Shown: piece after piece, positions 56,566 to 64,000 of the stretch
How positions within the stretch are numbered: the stretch's first letter is position 1
How the letters are laid out: the number at the start of each line of letters is the position of its first letter
From: Frateuria_A sp035943815
GTDB lineage: Bacteria > Pseudomonadota > Gammaproteobacteria > Xanthomonadales > Rhodanobacteraceae
Length of the DNA stretch: 64,000 nucleotides
Direction: 5' to 3'
Assembly: GCF_035943815.1 (NCBI RefSeq)
Contig: NZ_DASZBU010000012.1
Coordinates: 62,001 to 126,000 of the forward strand
Notes under the pieces: generated by a model
The model's input: the letters and a program-made list of their open reading frames with translations, nothing else
Databases searched by the model: none
Told to the model about the DNA's origin: nothing
Made by a program: the position numbers and the translations under genes

Positions 56566-56595
56566 TTGACAGCGCTGTCACACCAAGGCAAGTAT
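56566..56595 (+). promoter_or_regulatory. LacI operator overlapping the -35 of the receptor promoter
   Basis: TGACAGCGCTGTCA at 56567-56580 is a perfect 14-base palindrome of the kind bound by LacI-family repressors (CG-centred). TTGACA at 56566-56571 is a consensus -35 element inside it, and AAGTAT at 56590-56595 may serve as the -10 with an 18-base spacer. Repressor binding would block polymerase directly. It lies 131 bases before the receptor ATG. Confidence 0.75.
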
Positions 56596-56725
56596 TGCCA
56601 CGCCTGCGACGGACCGTCGCAGGAGCTGGGGAAAGTAGGGGCAAAACAAAACGGCGAAGCGGCGAAGCTGCTGTCGGCAGCTGACGCCGTCGAACGGACA
56701 TCGACCTCACTGGGGAGCGAAGCTG

Positions 56726-59251
56726 ATGAACAAGCACGTGCGACTGGCCTTATCCGCGGCGATAGCCGCCTGCCTGATGCCTGGCCTTGCGCTGGCGCAA
56801 AACGACCAGGCGCAGACCACCGCGCCGCCTGCCAAATCCAGGGCGAAGGCGCAGCAGCCCAGCGCCGCCAACGCCAAGAGCCTCGAGCAGGTGGTGGTCA
56901 CGGGCAACACCGCCACCGGCGGCCTGAAGAAGATCGACACCAGCTACACGGTGACGACGGCTACGGCCGAGCAGATCCGCATGGCCAATCCAAAGAGCAC
57001 GGCCGATCTCCTGAAGATCGCGCCGGGCCTGTGGCCCGAATCCACCGGCGGCCAGACCGGCGCCAACATCGAGATCGCCGGCTTCCCCGGCGGCGGCGAC
57101 GCGCCGTTCAACACGGTGCAGATGATGGGCTCGCCGCTGTACGGCATGCCCACGCTGTCGTTCTTCGAGCAGACCTCGATCTTCCGCCTGGACGACACCG
57201 TCGACCGCGTCGAGATCATCCAGGGCGGCCCTTCGGTGGTGTTCGCCGACGGCCAGATCGGCGCCAGCGAAAACTTCATCCTCAAGCAGGGCACCGAGGT
57301 GCCCTCCGGCAGCGTCGGCGTGACCTACGGCAGCGAAGACCTCAAGCGCTTCGACACCTTCGTCGGCTTCCCGGTGGCCAAGGACTGGTACGGCAGCGTC
57401 GGCGGCTTCTATCGCACATCCAGGGGAGTGCGTGATCCGCAGTTCGCGGCGGACAAGGGCGGCCAGCTCACCGGCACGCTGACCCACGACAGCGACAACG
57501 GCACGCTGACGCTGTACGCGCGCTACCTCAACGACCGCAACCAGTTCATCACGCCGATCCCGCTGATCCAGAGCGGTACCGACCAGTTCAGCGCCTACCC
57601 GGGCTTCGATCCGCTCACCGACACCTACTATGGCAAGGCGATCCAGCACGTGTTCCTGCGCGGCTATCCCGGCGGCGGGCACGATGCCAACCTCGGCAAC
57701 GGCCGCGGCGCCAAGGTCGCCTTCTTCGGTGGCAACTTCGATTATGACCTGGGCAATGGCTGGAACCTGTCGGACAAGTTCCTGCTCGACGGCGGCGACG
57801 TAAACACCAATGCGCTGTTCTCCGGCACCAATCCGGGCAGTCTCAACGACATGCTCTACACCAACCAGAGCCAGATCGGCGCGTTCAACCTGACGCCGGG
57901 CTCGGCCACCGCCACCTACGTCGGCGGCGGCGCGGTCGACCCCAACCAGAGCGTGATCCACCAGGGCTGGTGGTTCATCCACAAGCACCTGAAGAACATC
58001 AACAACGATTTCCGCCTGAGCAAGGAAATCTTCGAGGGCAACACCCTCACCGCCGGCGTCTACCTGGCGCACTACACGATGGACGACAAGTGGGCGCTGG
58101 GCAACCAGATGCTCATGACCAACACGCCCAACGCGCGGCCGATCACCGTCACCTACGTCGACCCCAGCGGCCTCAACTACCTGACCGACAACCAGGGCTT
58201 CCTCGACTACGGCGGCTACAACATCGCCCAGCACGGTGTCGCCAACAACCGTGCGTTCTACCTGTCCGACGTGTGGCGCGCGGGCAAGTGGCTGATCGAC
58301 CTGTCCGGGCGCGTCGAGAACCAGAACGCCTACAACGACGTCTGCAACCTGACCAACCAGAACCTGGACGGCAATCCCAACACCAAGTACGACAACAGCG
58401 TTCCGGTGTGCAACGGCACCTTCGCGCATACCCGCTACGACAAGACCCATCCCTCGTGGACCTTCGGCGTGAACTACGAGCTCGCCGACAACATGAGCGT
58501 GTACATCCGTGCCAACAAGGGCGCTCATTTCGACGACTTCGACAACGGCATCCGCGGCAACACCACGGGCAACACGGCGCCGATGCAGAAGATCCAGAAC
58601 TTCGAGGGCGGCTTCAAATACCAGAGCCAGCAGTGGTTCCTGGACATCAGCGCCTACCACCGCCAGTTCATCGGCCTGCTCTACCAGCCGACCGACGCGG
58701 CGGGCGTGCCCAACGGCCCGCAGCGGACCTACGGTTCCGATTCCAAGGGCGTCAACATCAACACGGCCTGGAGCCCGATCGAGAACCTCAAGTTCCAACT
58801 GGTCGGCAACTACCTGGACGGCCACTACTCGCACAACAGCTCGTGCCTGCCCTACACCAACCCGGTCGCCGGCAACGGTTGCGCGCTGATCGACGGTGTG
58901 CAGCTGCAGCGCCAGCCGAAGCTGCGCTACATGTTCACGCCCAGCTACAAGATCCCGTTCAGCTGGGGCGACGTGCTCGCCTTCGTCACCTACACCCACG
59001 TGGGCCCGCACACGCAGGACATCTCCGGCCTGCAGCAGCTGGGCAGCTACCACACCTGGGACTTCGGCGTGGTCGCCAACGTCCAGCAGAACTGGCAGAT
59101 CCGCCTGCAGGGCACCAACATGACCAACGAGCTGGGCCTGACCGAGAGTAATTCGCGCATCTTCGGTTCGGCCGCCGGCACCACCGGCGTGATCCTCGCC
59201 CGTCCGCTGGAGGGGCGTGAGGTCAACCTGCAAGTCAAGTACATGTTCTGA
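56726..59251 (+). CDS. TonB-dependent outer-membrane receptor of the carbohydrate locus
   Basis: 841 residues with signal peptide (cut after ALAQ, about 25), TonB box (LEQVVVTG), plug domain (TADLLKIAPGLWPESTGGQTGANIEIAGF and VEIIQGGPSVVFADGQIGASENF) and a large barrel ending in EVNLQVKYMF. It would import an oligosaccharide. First gene after the LacI operator. Followed by a strong hairpin and two secreted GH65 enzymes. Start at ATG 56726. Confidence 0.9.
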   Translation: MNKHVRLALSAAIAACLMPGLALAQNDQAQTTAPPAKSRAKAQQPSAANAKSLEQVVVTGNTATGGLKKIDTSYTVTTATAEQIRMANPKSTADLLKIAPGLWPESTGGQTGANIEIAGFPGGGDAPFNTVQMMGSPLYGMPTLSFFEQTSIFRLDDTVDRVEIIQGGPSVVFADGQIGASENFILKQGTEVPSGSVGVTYGSEDLKRFDTFVGFPVAKDWYGSVGGFYRTSRGVRDPQFAADKGGQLTGTLTHDSDNGTLTLYARYLNDRNQFITPIPLIQSGTDQFSAYPGFDPLTDTYYGKAIQHVFLRGYPGGGHDANLGNGRGAKVAFFGGNFDYDLGNGWNLSDKFLLDGGDVNTNALFSGTNPGSLNDMLYTNQSQIGAFNLTPGSATATYVGGGAVDPNQSVIHQGWWFIHKHLKNINNDFRLSKEIFEGNTLTAGVYLAHYTMDDKWALGNQMLMTNTPNARPITVTYVDPSGLNYLTDNQGFLDYGGYNIAQHGVANNRAFYLSDVWRAGKWLIDLSGRVENQNAYNDVCNLTNQNLDGNPNTKYDNSVPVCNGTFAHTRYDKTHPSWTFGVNYELADNMSVYIRANKGAHFDDFDNGIRGNTTGNTAPMQKIQNFEGGFKYQSQQWFLDISAYHRQFIGLLYQPTDAAGVPNGPQRTYGSDSKGVNINTAWSPIENLKFQLVGNYLDGHYSHNSSCLPYTNPVAGNGCALIDGVQLQRQPKLRYMFTPSYKIPFSWGDVLAFVTYTHVGPHTQDISGLQQLGSYHTWDFGVVANVQQNWQIRLQGTNMTNELGLTESNSRIFGSAAGTTGVILARPLEGREVNLQVKYMF

Positions 59252-59264
59252 GTTCGACCCGGAT

Positions 59265-59308
59265 CGCCTGTGTCCCGCCGCGAGGCGGGCACAGGCGCTT
59301 TTTTTTTT
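59265..59308 (+). terminator. strong intra-operon terminator-like hairpin
   Basis: A 14-pair stem with one bulged base (arms 59265-59272 and 59274-59279 with 59284-59297) and a GCGA loop, followed by ten T residues. It lies between the receptor and the first GH65 gene, 14 bases after the receptor stop and 21 before the next start. It must reduce read-through, making the enzymes less expressed than the receptor, or be suppressed in some way. Confidence 0.85.
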
Positions 59309-59328
59309 GACTTCACGTCGGAGGCGCG

Positions 59329-61578
59329 ATGAAGCCCGGCCGTCTGCTTGTCCTCCTGTTCCAGGTCGCGTTCCTGCTGGCGTCGGGCGCGGCCCCGGTC
59401 CTGGCCGCCGATCCGAGCTTCCAGTTCACCGCCACGGCGAAGGATTTCGGCAGCTACTTCCCGAGCTACCTTGCCAACGGCTACTTCTCCACCATGACCT
59501 CGCCGCGCGGCACCGAGCCCAATGCCGCGTACATGGTCGCCTTCATGGACTACAAGCCGGGCGACATCTCGCGTCCGGCGGCCATTCCCGGCTGGAGCGA
59601 GATCGACTACAACCCCGGCGGCGGCTGGCTCAACCGCACGCGGCTGGACGCGGGCATCTTCCAGGGCTACGCGCAGACGCTGGACATGCACGACGCCACG
59701 CTGAGCACGCGCTACCGTTTCGCCTACGCGAACAAGGCCAGCGACATCCAGGTGGTCAGCTTCGTCAGCCAGGCTTCCGCGCACCTTGCCGCGACACGCA
59801 TCAGCATCACGCCGCAGTTCGACGGCAAGGTGCAGCTGAGCTTTCCGCTCAGGCTGTGGTCCGAACATGCGCCGCGCTTCCCGATCGGCAGCATGGAAGG
59901 CGAGCAGATGATCGCTGCGGTGATCGCCAGCGGCCAGAACCTGGACAACAAGCCGGTCCCCACGCCCGACCGCGCGCCGGTCTGGTATCCGGGCTATACG
60001 CAGGTGCTCTCGACCGCCGGTGACACCAAGGCCCTCACGTTGCAGCTCAAGGGCAGGGCACAACAGGGCCTGGGCATGGCCGAGGCGGCGGCTCTCGCGC
60101 TGCCCGAAGGCCTCGAGCCGGACGAAGTGAAGCTCGAGCGGACGCCCACGAAGCTTTCGCTGGAGATCACCGCCACCCTGAAGAAAGGGAGGCGCTACGA
60201 TTTCACCAAGTACATGGCGCTCACGCGCGACGGCTGGGGGAACGACGAGAACGCGCTCGCGCTGGCGACCGCCGCGCGCAAGCGCGGCTTCGCCCGCCTG
60301 CTGGCCGAGCACCAGGCCGCCTGGCACACGCTCTGGCAGTCAGACATCGTGGTCGATGGCGACCCGGCCGTGCAGAAGGCCGTGCATTCGGATCTCTACT
60401 ACCTGCTGTCCAACTCCACGGTCGGCACCGCCTGGCCGATGGGCGCCTGCGCGCTCACCCCCAACTACGCCGGGCACGCCTTCTGGGACAGCGATTCCTG
60501 GGTGTTCCCCGCGCTGCTGCTGTTGCACCCGGAGCGCGCCAGGCCGATCGTGGCGTTCCGTGCGCGTACCACCGAACCGGCCCGCGCCCGCGCGCGCCAG
60601 TACGGCGTGGCCGGCACCATGTACCCGTGGGAGGCCGATCCGCAGACCGGCGTCGATGTCACGCCGCACTTCGCCTGGGAGGTCTACCGCGAGGTCCACG
60701 TCAATGCCGACATCGCCATCGCGCAATGGCAGTACTACCTGGCCACCGGCGACACGCAATGGCTGAAGACGCAGGCCTGGCCGGTGCTGCAGGGCATCGC
60801 CACCTTCTGGACCAGCCGCGTCACCTACGACCAGGCGCACGACCGCTACGAGATCCACCACGTCACCTCGCCCGACGAGGCCTACAACGACGTGCCGAAC
60901 GACTCCTTCACCAATGCCGCCGCGCGCAAGGCGCTCGAGATCGCGGTGAAGGCCGCGCGCCTGGTCGGCGCCCAGGCCGATCCGCGCTGGAGCGAGATCG
61001 CGTCCAGGATGTACATCCCCTTCGACGAGGCCGAGCAGCGGCACCTGGACTTCGACAAGTCGGTGCCGCACGACAAGATCACCTGGATGGGGTCCTCGCT
61101 GGCCTGGCTGATGTATCCCAACCTGGACCTGGCGATGACGCCGCAGGTGCGCCGCAACGACTTCGACTTCCAGCTGCAGGCGCTGAAGAGCCACGGCGAC
61201 GATCCGAACGAGATGATGATGGTGATGCTGGCCGTCGGCGCCGCGGAGCTCGGCGACGCCGGGGCGGCTGGCGACTGGATCAATCGCAATCTGGTCGGGT
61301 TCCTCAAACCCCCGTTCAACGTGCGCACGGAAACGGCGGCCAACAACGCCGGCTACATCCTGGCCACCTCCGCCGGCTTCCTGCAGAGCATGCTGTACGG
61401 CCTCACCGGGCTGCGCATCGACGACCAGGGCCTGAGCGAGAAGTACGCTCCAGTGTTGCCGCCGGGCTGGAAAGGGCTGACGCTCAAGGGCGTGCATTTC
61501 CGCGGGCAACGCTACGACATCCGGGTCGAGCGCGCTGCCGACGGCAAGGCCCGCCTGCAGCGCACGGCGGCGCCATGA
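59329..61578 (+). CDS. secreted GH65-family glycoside hydrolase (first copy)
   Basis: 749 residues with a signal peptide (cut after VLAA, about 27). The N-terminal beta domain is followed by an (alpha/alpha)6 catalytic domain. GH65 marks: GHAFWDSDSWVFPALLLLHPERAR, MYPWEADP, EVHVNADIAIAQWQYY and SPDEAYNDVPNDSFTN, with Glu517 at the acid position. Glu668 in NVRTETAANN is placed where hydrolytic members have the base, so hydrolase rather than phosphorylase is likely. Substrates of the family include kojibiose, trehalose and glucosyl-galactose. Start has GGAGGCGCG upstream. Its stop overlaps the next start. Confidence 0.85.
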   Translation: MKPGRLLVLLFQVAFLLASGAAPVLAADPSFQFTATAKDFGSYFPSYLANGYFSTMTSPRGTEPNAAYMVAFMDYKPGDISRPAAIPGWSEIDYNPGGGWLNRTRLDAGIFQGYAQTLDMHDATLSTRYRFAYANKASDIQVVSFVSQASAHLAATRISITPQFDGKVQLSFPLRLWSEHAPRFPIGSMEGEQMIAAVIASGQNLDNKPVPTPDRAPVWYPGYTQVLSTAGDTKALTLQLKGRAQQGLGMAEAAALALPEGLEPDEVKLERTPTKLSLEITATLKKGRRYDFTKYMALTRDGWGNDENALALATAARKRGFARLLAEHQAAWHTLWQSDIVVDGDPAVQKAVHSDLYYLLSNSTVGTAWPMGACALTPNYAGHAFWDSDSWVFPALLLLHPERARPIVAFRARTTEPARARARQYGVAGTMYPWEADPQTGVDVTPHFAWEVYREVHVNADIAIAQWQYYLATGDTQWLKTQAWPVLQGIATFWTSRVTYDQAHDRYEIHHVTSPDEAYNDVPNDSFTNAAARKALEIAVKAARLVGAQADPRWSEIASRMYIPFDEAEQRHLDFDKSVPHDKITWMGSSLAWLMYPNLDLAMTPQVRRNDFDFQLQALKSHGDDPNEMMMVMLAVGAAELGDAGAAGDWINRNLVGFLKPPFNVRTETAANNAGYILATSAGFLQSMLYGLTGLRIDDQGLSEKYAPVLPPGWKGLTLKGVHFRGQRYDIRVERAADGKARLQRTAAP

Positions 61579-63881
61579 AACCCGCTTGGCGCCGGCTGGC
61601 TCATCTGGCGGCCGGCCTGGTGCTGGCCGCCGCCGCGGCGATGCCTGCGGCGGCGGCCACGTCATCCGCGCCTGCCACCGATCCGAGCTTCCTCCTAACC
61701 GCCACCGCCCGCGACTTCCCGGACTATTTCCCCACCCAGCTGGGCAACGGCTACGTCGGGACGCTGAGCGCACCGCGGGGTACCGAAGGCAACCTGGCCT
61801 ACATGGTCGCCTTCATGGATTACGCCAAGGGCGACATCTCACGGCCGGCCGCCGTGCCAGGCTGGAGCGGCATCGACTACAGCACAGGCAACTCGGCGGC
61901 TGGGCATTTCTGGCTCAATCAGGTCGCGCTCGATCCGGCCGTGTTCCAGGACTACAGGCAGACCCTCGACCTGCACGACGGCACGCTCACCACGCGCTAC
62001 CGCTACGACGACCATGGCCGCGCCACGCGCATCGAGGTCGTTTCGCTGGTGAGCCAGGCCGCGCCGCACCTGGCCGCCGTGCAGCTGTCGATCACGCCGG
62101 AGTTCGACGGCGAGGTGGAGCTGTCCTTTCCGCTGGACCTGTGGGCGCCGCACCAGCCGCGCTTCGAACTCGCCAGGCTCACCGGCGAGCAGATGCAGGA
62201 GGCGGTGGCAGCGAACAACCTCAAGCTGCAGGCGATTCCCCCGGCCACGCCGGACCGCGCGCCGCTGTGGTACCACGGCGACGTCCACGTGCTCGCTGCC
62301 GATGGCGACGCGCACGCGCTCACGCTGTGGCTGGACGGGCGTGCCGAACAGGGCCTGGCGATGGGCGAGGCGGTCGCGGTCGCGCTGCCGGCGGGCCTCA
62401 CGCCCACCGACGCACGCGTCTATCGCAGCCCGTGGCGGCTTTCGCTGGAACTGAAGGTGAAGCTGCGCAAGGGCCGCACCTACACCTTCGGCAAGTTCGT
62501 CGCGCTGTCGCGCGAAGGCTGGGGCGGCGATGCCAGGGCCGACCTGGCGCTCGCGACGGCTGCGCGCAAGGACGGCTTCGATCGCCTGCGCGGCGCTCAC
62601 GAGGCCGCGTGGCACGCGCTGTGGCGTTCGGACATCCGCATCGAGGGCGATCCGCAGATGCAGCGCATCGTCCATTCGGACCTGTACTACCTGCTGTCCA
62701 ACACCACGCCCGGCACGGCGTGGCCGAGCGGCGCCTGCGGCCTGACGCCGGGTTACGCGGGGCACGTGTTCTGGGACAACGACACCTGGGTGTTTCCGGC
62801 CTTGCTGCTGTTGCATCCGCAGCGGGCGCGCTCGCTGGTGGACTTCCGCAGCCGCACGCTGCCGGCCGCCGAGGCGCGCGCAAGGGCGCACGGCCTGCGC
62901 GGGGCGATGTATCCGTGGGAGTCAGACCCCGAGCGGGGCACCGAGCAGACGCCGCACATGGCCTACGTGCTGGGCGAGCGCGAGATCCACGTCGACGCCG
63001 ACGTCGCCATCGCGCAATGGCAGTACTGGCTGGCCAGCGGCGACAAGGCCTGGTTGCGCGAGCACGGCTGGCCGGTGATCCGCGCAGCGGCCGATTTCTG
63101 GGCCAGCCGCGCCGCCTGGGTGCCCGTGCACAAGCGCTACGAGATCCTGCACGTCACCTCGGTGGACGAGGACTACAACGACGTGCCCAACGACACCTTC
63201 ACCAACGTGTCCGCGCGCAAGGCCTTGCGACTGGCGGCGCAGGCGGCGGCCGTGCTCGGCGAGCCGGCCGATCCGAAGTGGGCACAAGTCGCGGACGGGC
63301 TCTACGTCCCGTTCGATGCGAAGAGCGGTCATCACCTGGACTTCGACCCCTCGGTGCCGCACGACGTCGATTCCTGGGGCGGCAGTTCGCTGCCGATGCT
63401 GGCCTATCCCTCGCTCGACCTGCCGATGGACGCCGGCGTGCGCCGGCGCGACTACGACTACGCGATGGCGCCTATCACGCAGTCGCACCGCGACCCCAAC
63501 AGCATGGGCCTGGCGCCGATGGCGATCTACGCCGCGACGATGGGCGACGCGGCCGCGGCGAACGCGTGGTTCCAGCGCAACCGCAATGCCGGCGTGCTGC
63601 AGCCGCCGTTCAACGTGCGCACCGAGACGCCGAACAACAACACGGGCTATTTCGTTACCGCCGCCGGCGGCCTGCTGCAGACCCTGGCTTACGGCTTCAC
63701 CGGCCTGCGCCTGCAGCCGGACGGGCTGGTGCAGGCCTACCCGCCGGTGCTGCCGCCCGCGTGGCAGTCATTCACGCTGACGCACGTCGCCTTGCGCGGT
63801 GCCTACTACGACATCCGCGTGGGCCGCGACCGCGAGGGCAAGGCCGTGCTTACGCGCCGGCCCGTGGAAGGCTCGCCATGA
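61575..63881 (+). CDS. secreted GH65-family glycoside hydrolase (second copy)
   Basis: 768 residues, paralogue of the previous gene with the same signal-peptide architecture (cut after AAAAT region, about 30). Conserved GHVFWDNDTWVFPALLLLHPQRAR, MYPWESDP, EIHVDADVAIAQWQYW, SVDEDYNDVPNDTFTN with Glu532, and NVRTETPNNN with Glu684. Start ATG at 61575 overlaps the TGA of the first copy (ATGA). The tandem arrangement suggests complementary specificities on one oligosaccharide. Its own stop overlaps the next start. Confidence 0.85.
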   Translation: MKPAWRRLAHLAAGLVLAAAAAMPAAAATSSAPATDPSFLLTATARDFPDYFPTQLGNGYVGTLSAPRGTEGNLAYMVAFMDYAKGDISRPAAVPGWSGIDYSTGNSAAGHFWLNQVALDPAVFQDYRQTLDLHDGTLTTRYRYDDHGRATRIEVVSLVSQAAPHLAAVQLSITPEFDGEVELSFPLDLWAPHQPRFELARLTGEQMQEAVAANNLKLQAIPPATPDRAPLWYHGDVHVLAADGDAHALTLWLDGRAEQGLAMGEAVAVALPAGLTPTDARVYRSPWRLSLELKVKLRKGRTYTFGKFVALSREGWGGDARADLALATAARKDGFDRLRGAHEAAWHALWRSDIRIEGDPQMQRIVHSDLYYLLSNTTPGTAWPSGACGLTPGYAGHVFWDNDTWVFPALLLLHPQRARSLVDFRSRTLPAAEARARAHGLRGAMYPWESDPERGTEQTPHMAYVLGEREIHVDADVAIAQWQYWLASGDKAWLREHGWPVIRAAADFWASRAAWVPVHKRYEILHVTSVDEDYNDVPNDTFTNVSARKALRLAAQAAAVLGEPADPKWAQVADGLYVPFDAKSGHHLDFDPSVPHDVDSWGGSSLPMLAYPSLDLPMDAGVRRRDYDYAMAPITQSHRDPNSMGLAPMAIYAATMGDAAAANAWFQRNRNAGVLQPPFNVRTETPNNNTGYFVTAAGGLLQTLAYGFTGLRLQPDGLVQAYPPVLPPAWQSFTLTHVALRGAYYDIRVGRDREGKAVLTRRPVEGSP

Positions 63882-64000
63882 AAAGAGGCATCCTGCTGTT
63901 TCCCTTGCTGCTGGCCTGCCTGTCCGTCCTGGCATCGGGCGCCCATGGCCAGGCCGGCGTAAAACCCGACGGCACGGTGACGGCCTCCTCGGTCGTGATC
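63878..64000 (+). CDS. start of a secreted protein (cut by the window edge)
   Basis: Only 41 codons are present: a signal peptide (RGILLFPLLLACLSVLASGAHG) and the first residues of a mature protein (QAGVKPDGTVTASSVVI). The ATG overlaps the GH65 stop by ATGA, so it belongs to the same operon. Function cannot be told. Confidence 0.6.
   Translation, partial: MKRGILLFPLLLACLSVLASGAHGQAGVKPDGTVTASSVVI

Overview
The window is GC-rich, densely coded DNA from a gammaproteobacterium. The outer-membrane transport genes, the CrbS/CrbR-type acetate sensor pair, the ALDH8-type aminomuconate genes and the protein sequences as a whole point to Xanthomonadales, probably Rhodanobacteraceae (Dyella/Rhodanobacter/Luteibacter-like). 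That placement is from recognition of families, not from a search. I saw no insertion sequence, prophage, CRISPR array, rRNA or tRNA.

Layout. 0-20 kb is mostly housekeeping: two DEAD-box helicases, S-formylglutathione hydrolase, an MFS transporter, slyD, a cell-wall NlpC/P60 lipoprotein, a decayed glutathione reductase relic, an N-formylglutamate amidohydrolase, a small secreted polyhistidine protein, a four-gene operon that looks like the lower 2-aminomuconate (kynurenine) branch (SDR, aldehyde dehydrogenase, carbonic anhydrase, RidA), a MalM-like lipoprotein pair, asnS, an A-type Fe-S carrier and the rpsF-rpsR-rplI operon. 20-31 kb is a signalling block: a thioredoxin-reductase-like flavoprotein, a hybrid PAS/GAF histidine kinase, a membrane diguanylate cyclase, a membrane GGDEF-EAL protein and a large HWE-type PAS/GAF kinase. 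The two kinases share related N-terminal PAS and GAF modules. 31-42.5 kb carries yceI, a cupin, thpR, a PepSY protein, a large M14 metallopeptidase, xthA, a cardiolipin-synthase-like enzyme, an MscS channel and typA.

42.8-55.4 kb looks like a polyhydroxybutyrate / 3-hydroxybutyrate utilisation region: a GntP-family permease divergent from a TonB-dependent receptor, a secreted PHB depolymerase, the SSS-transporter-fused hybrid kinase CrbS, its LuxR-type regulator CrbR, and a secreted 3-hydroxybutyrate oligomer hydrolase. A 14-bp palindrome sits exactly midway between the -10 elements of the divergent permease/receptor promoters, and a 12/14 copy lies at nearly the same distance upstream of the oligomer hydrolase. 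This is a candidate shared regulator site.

55.5 kb to the end is a carbohydrate utilisation locus: a LacI-family repressor, a perfect palindromic operator overlapping a -35 box, a TonB-dependent receptor, a strong terminator-like hairpin, two tandem secreted GH65-family enzymes predicted to be hydrolases, and the start of a third secreted protein cut by the window edge. All gene junctions downstream of the hairpin overlap by ATGA, so they should be co-translated.
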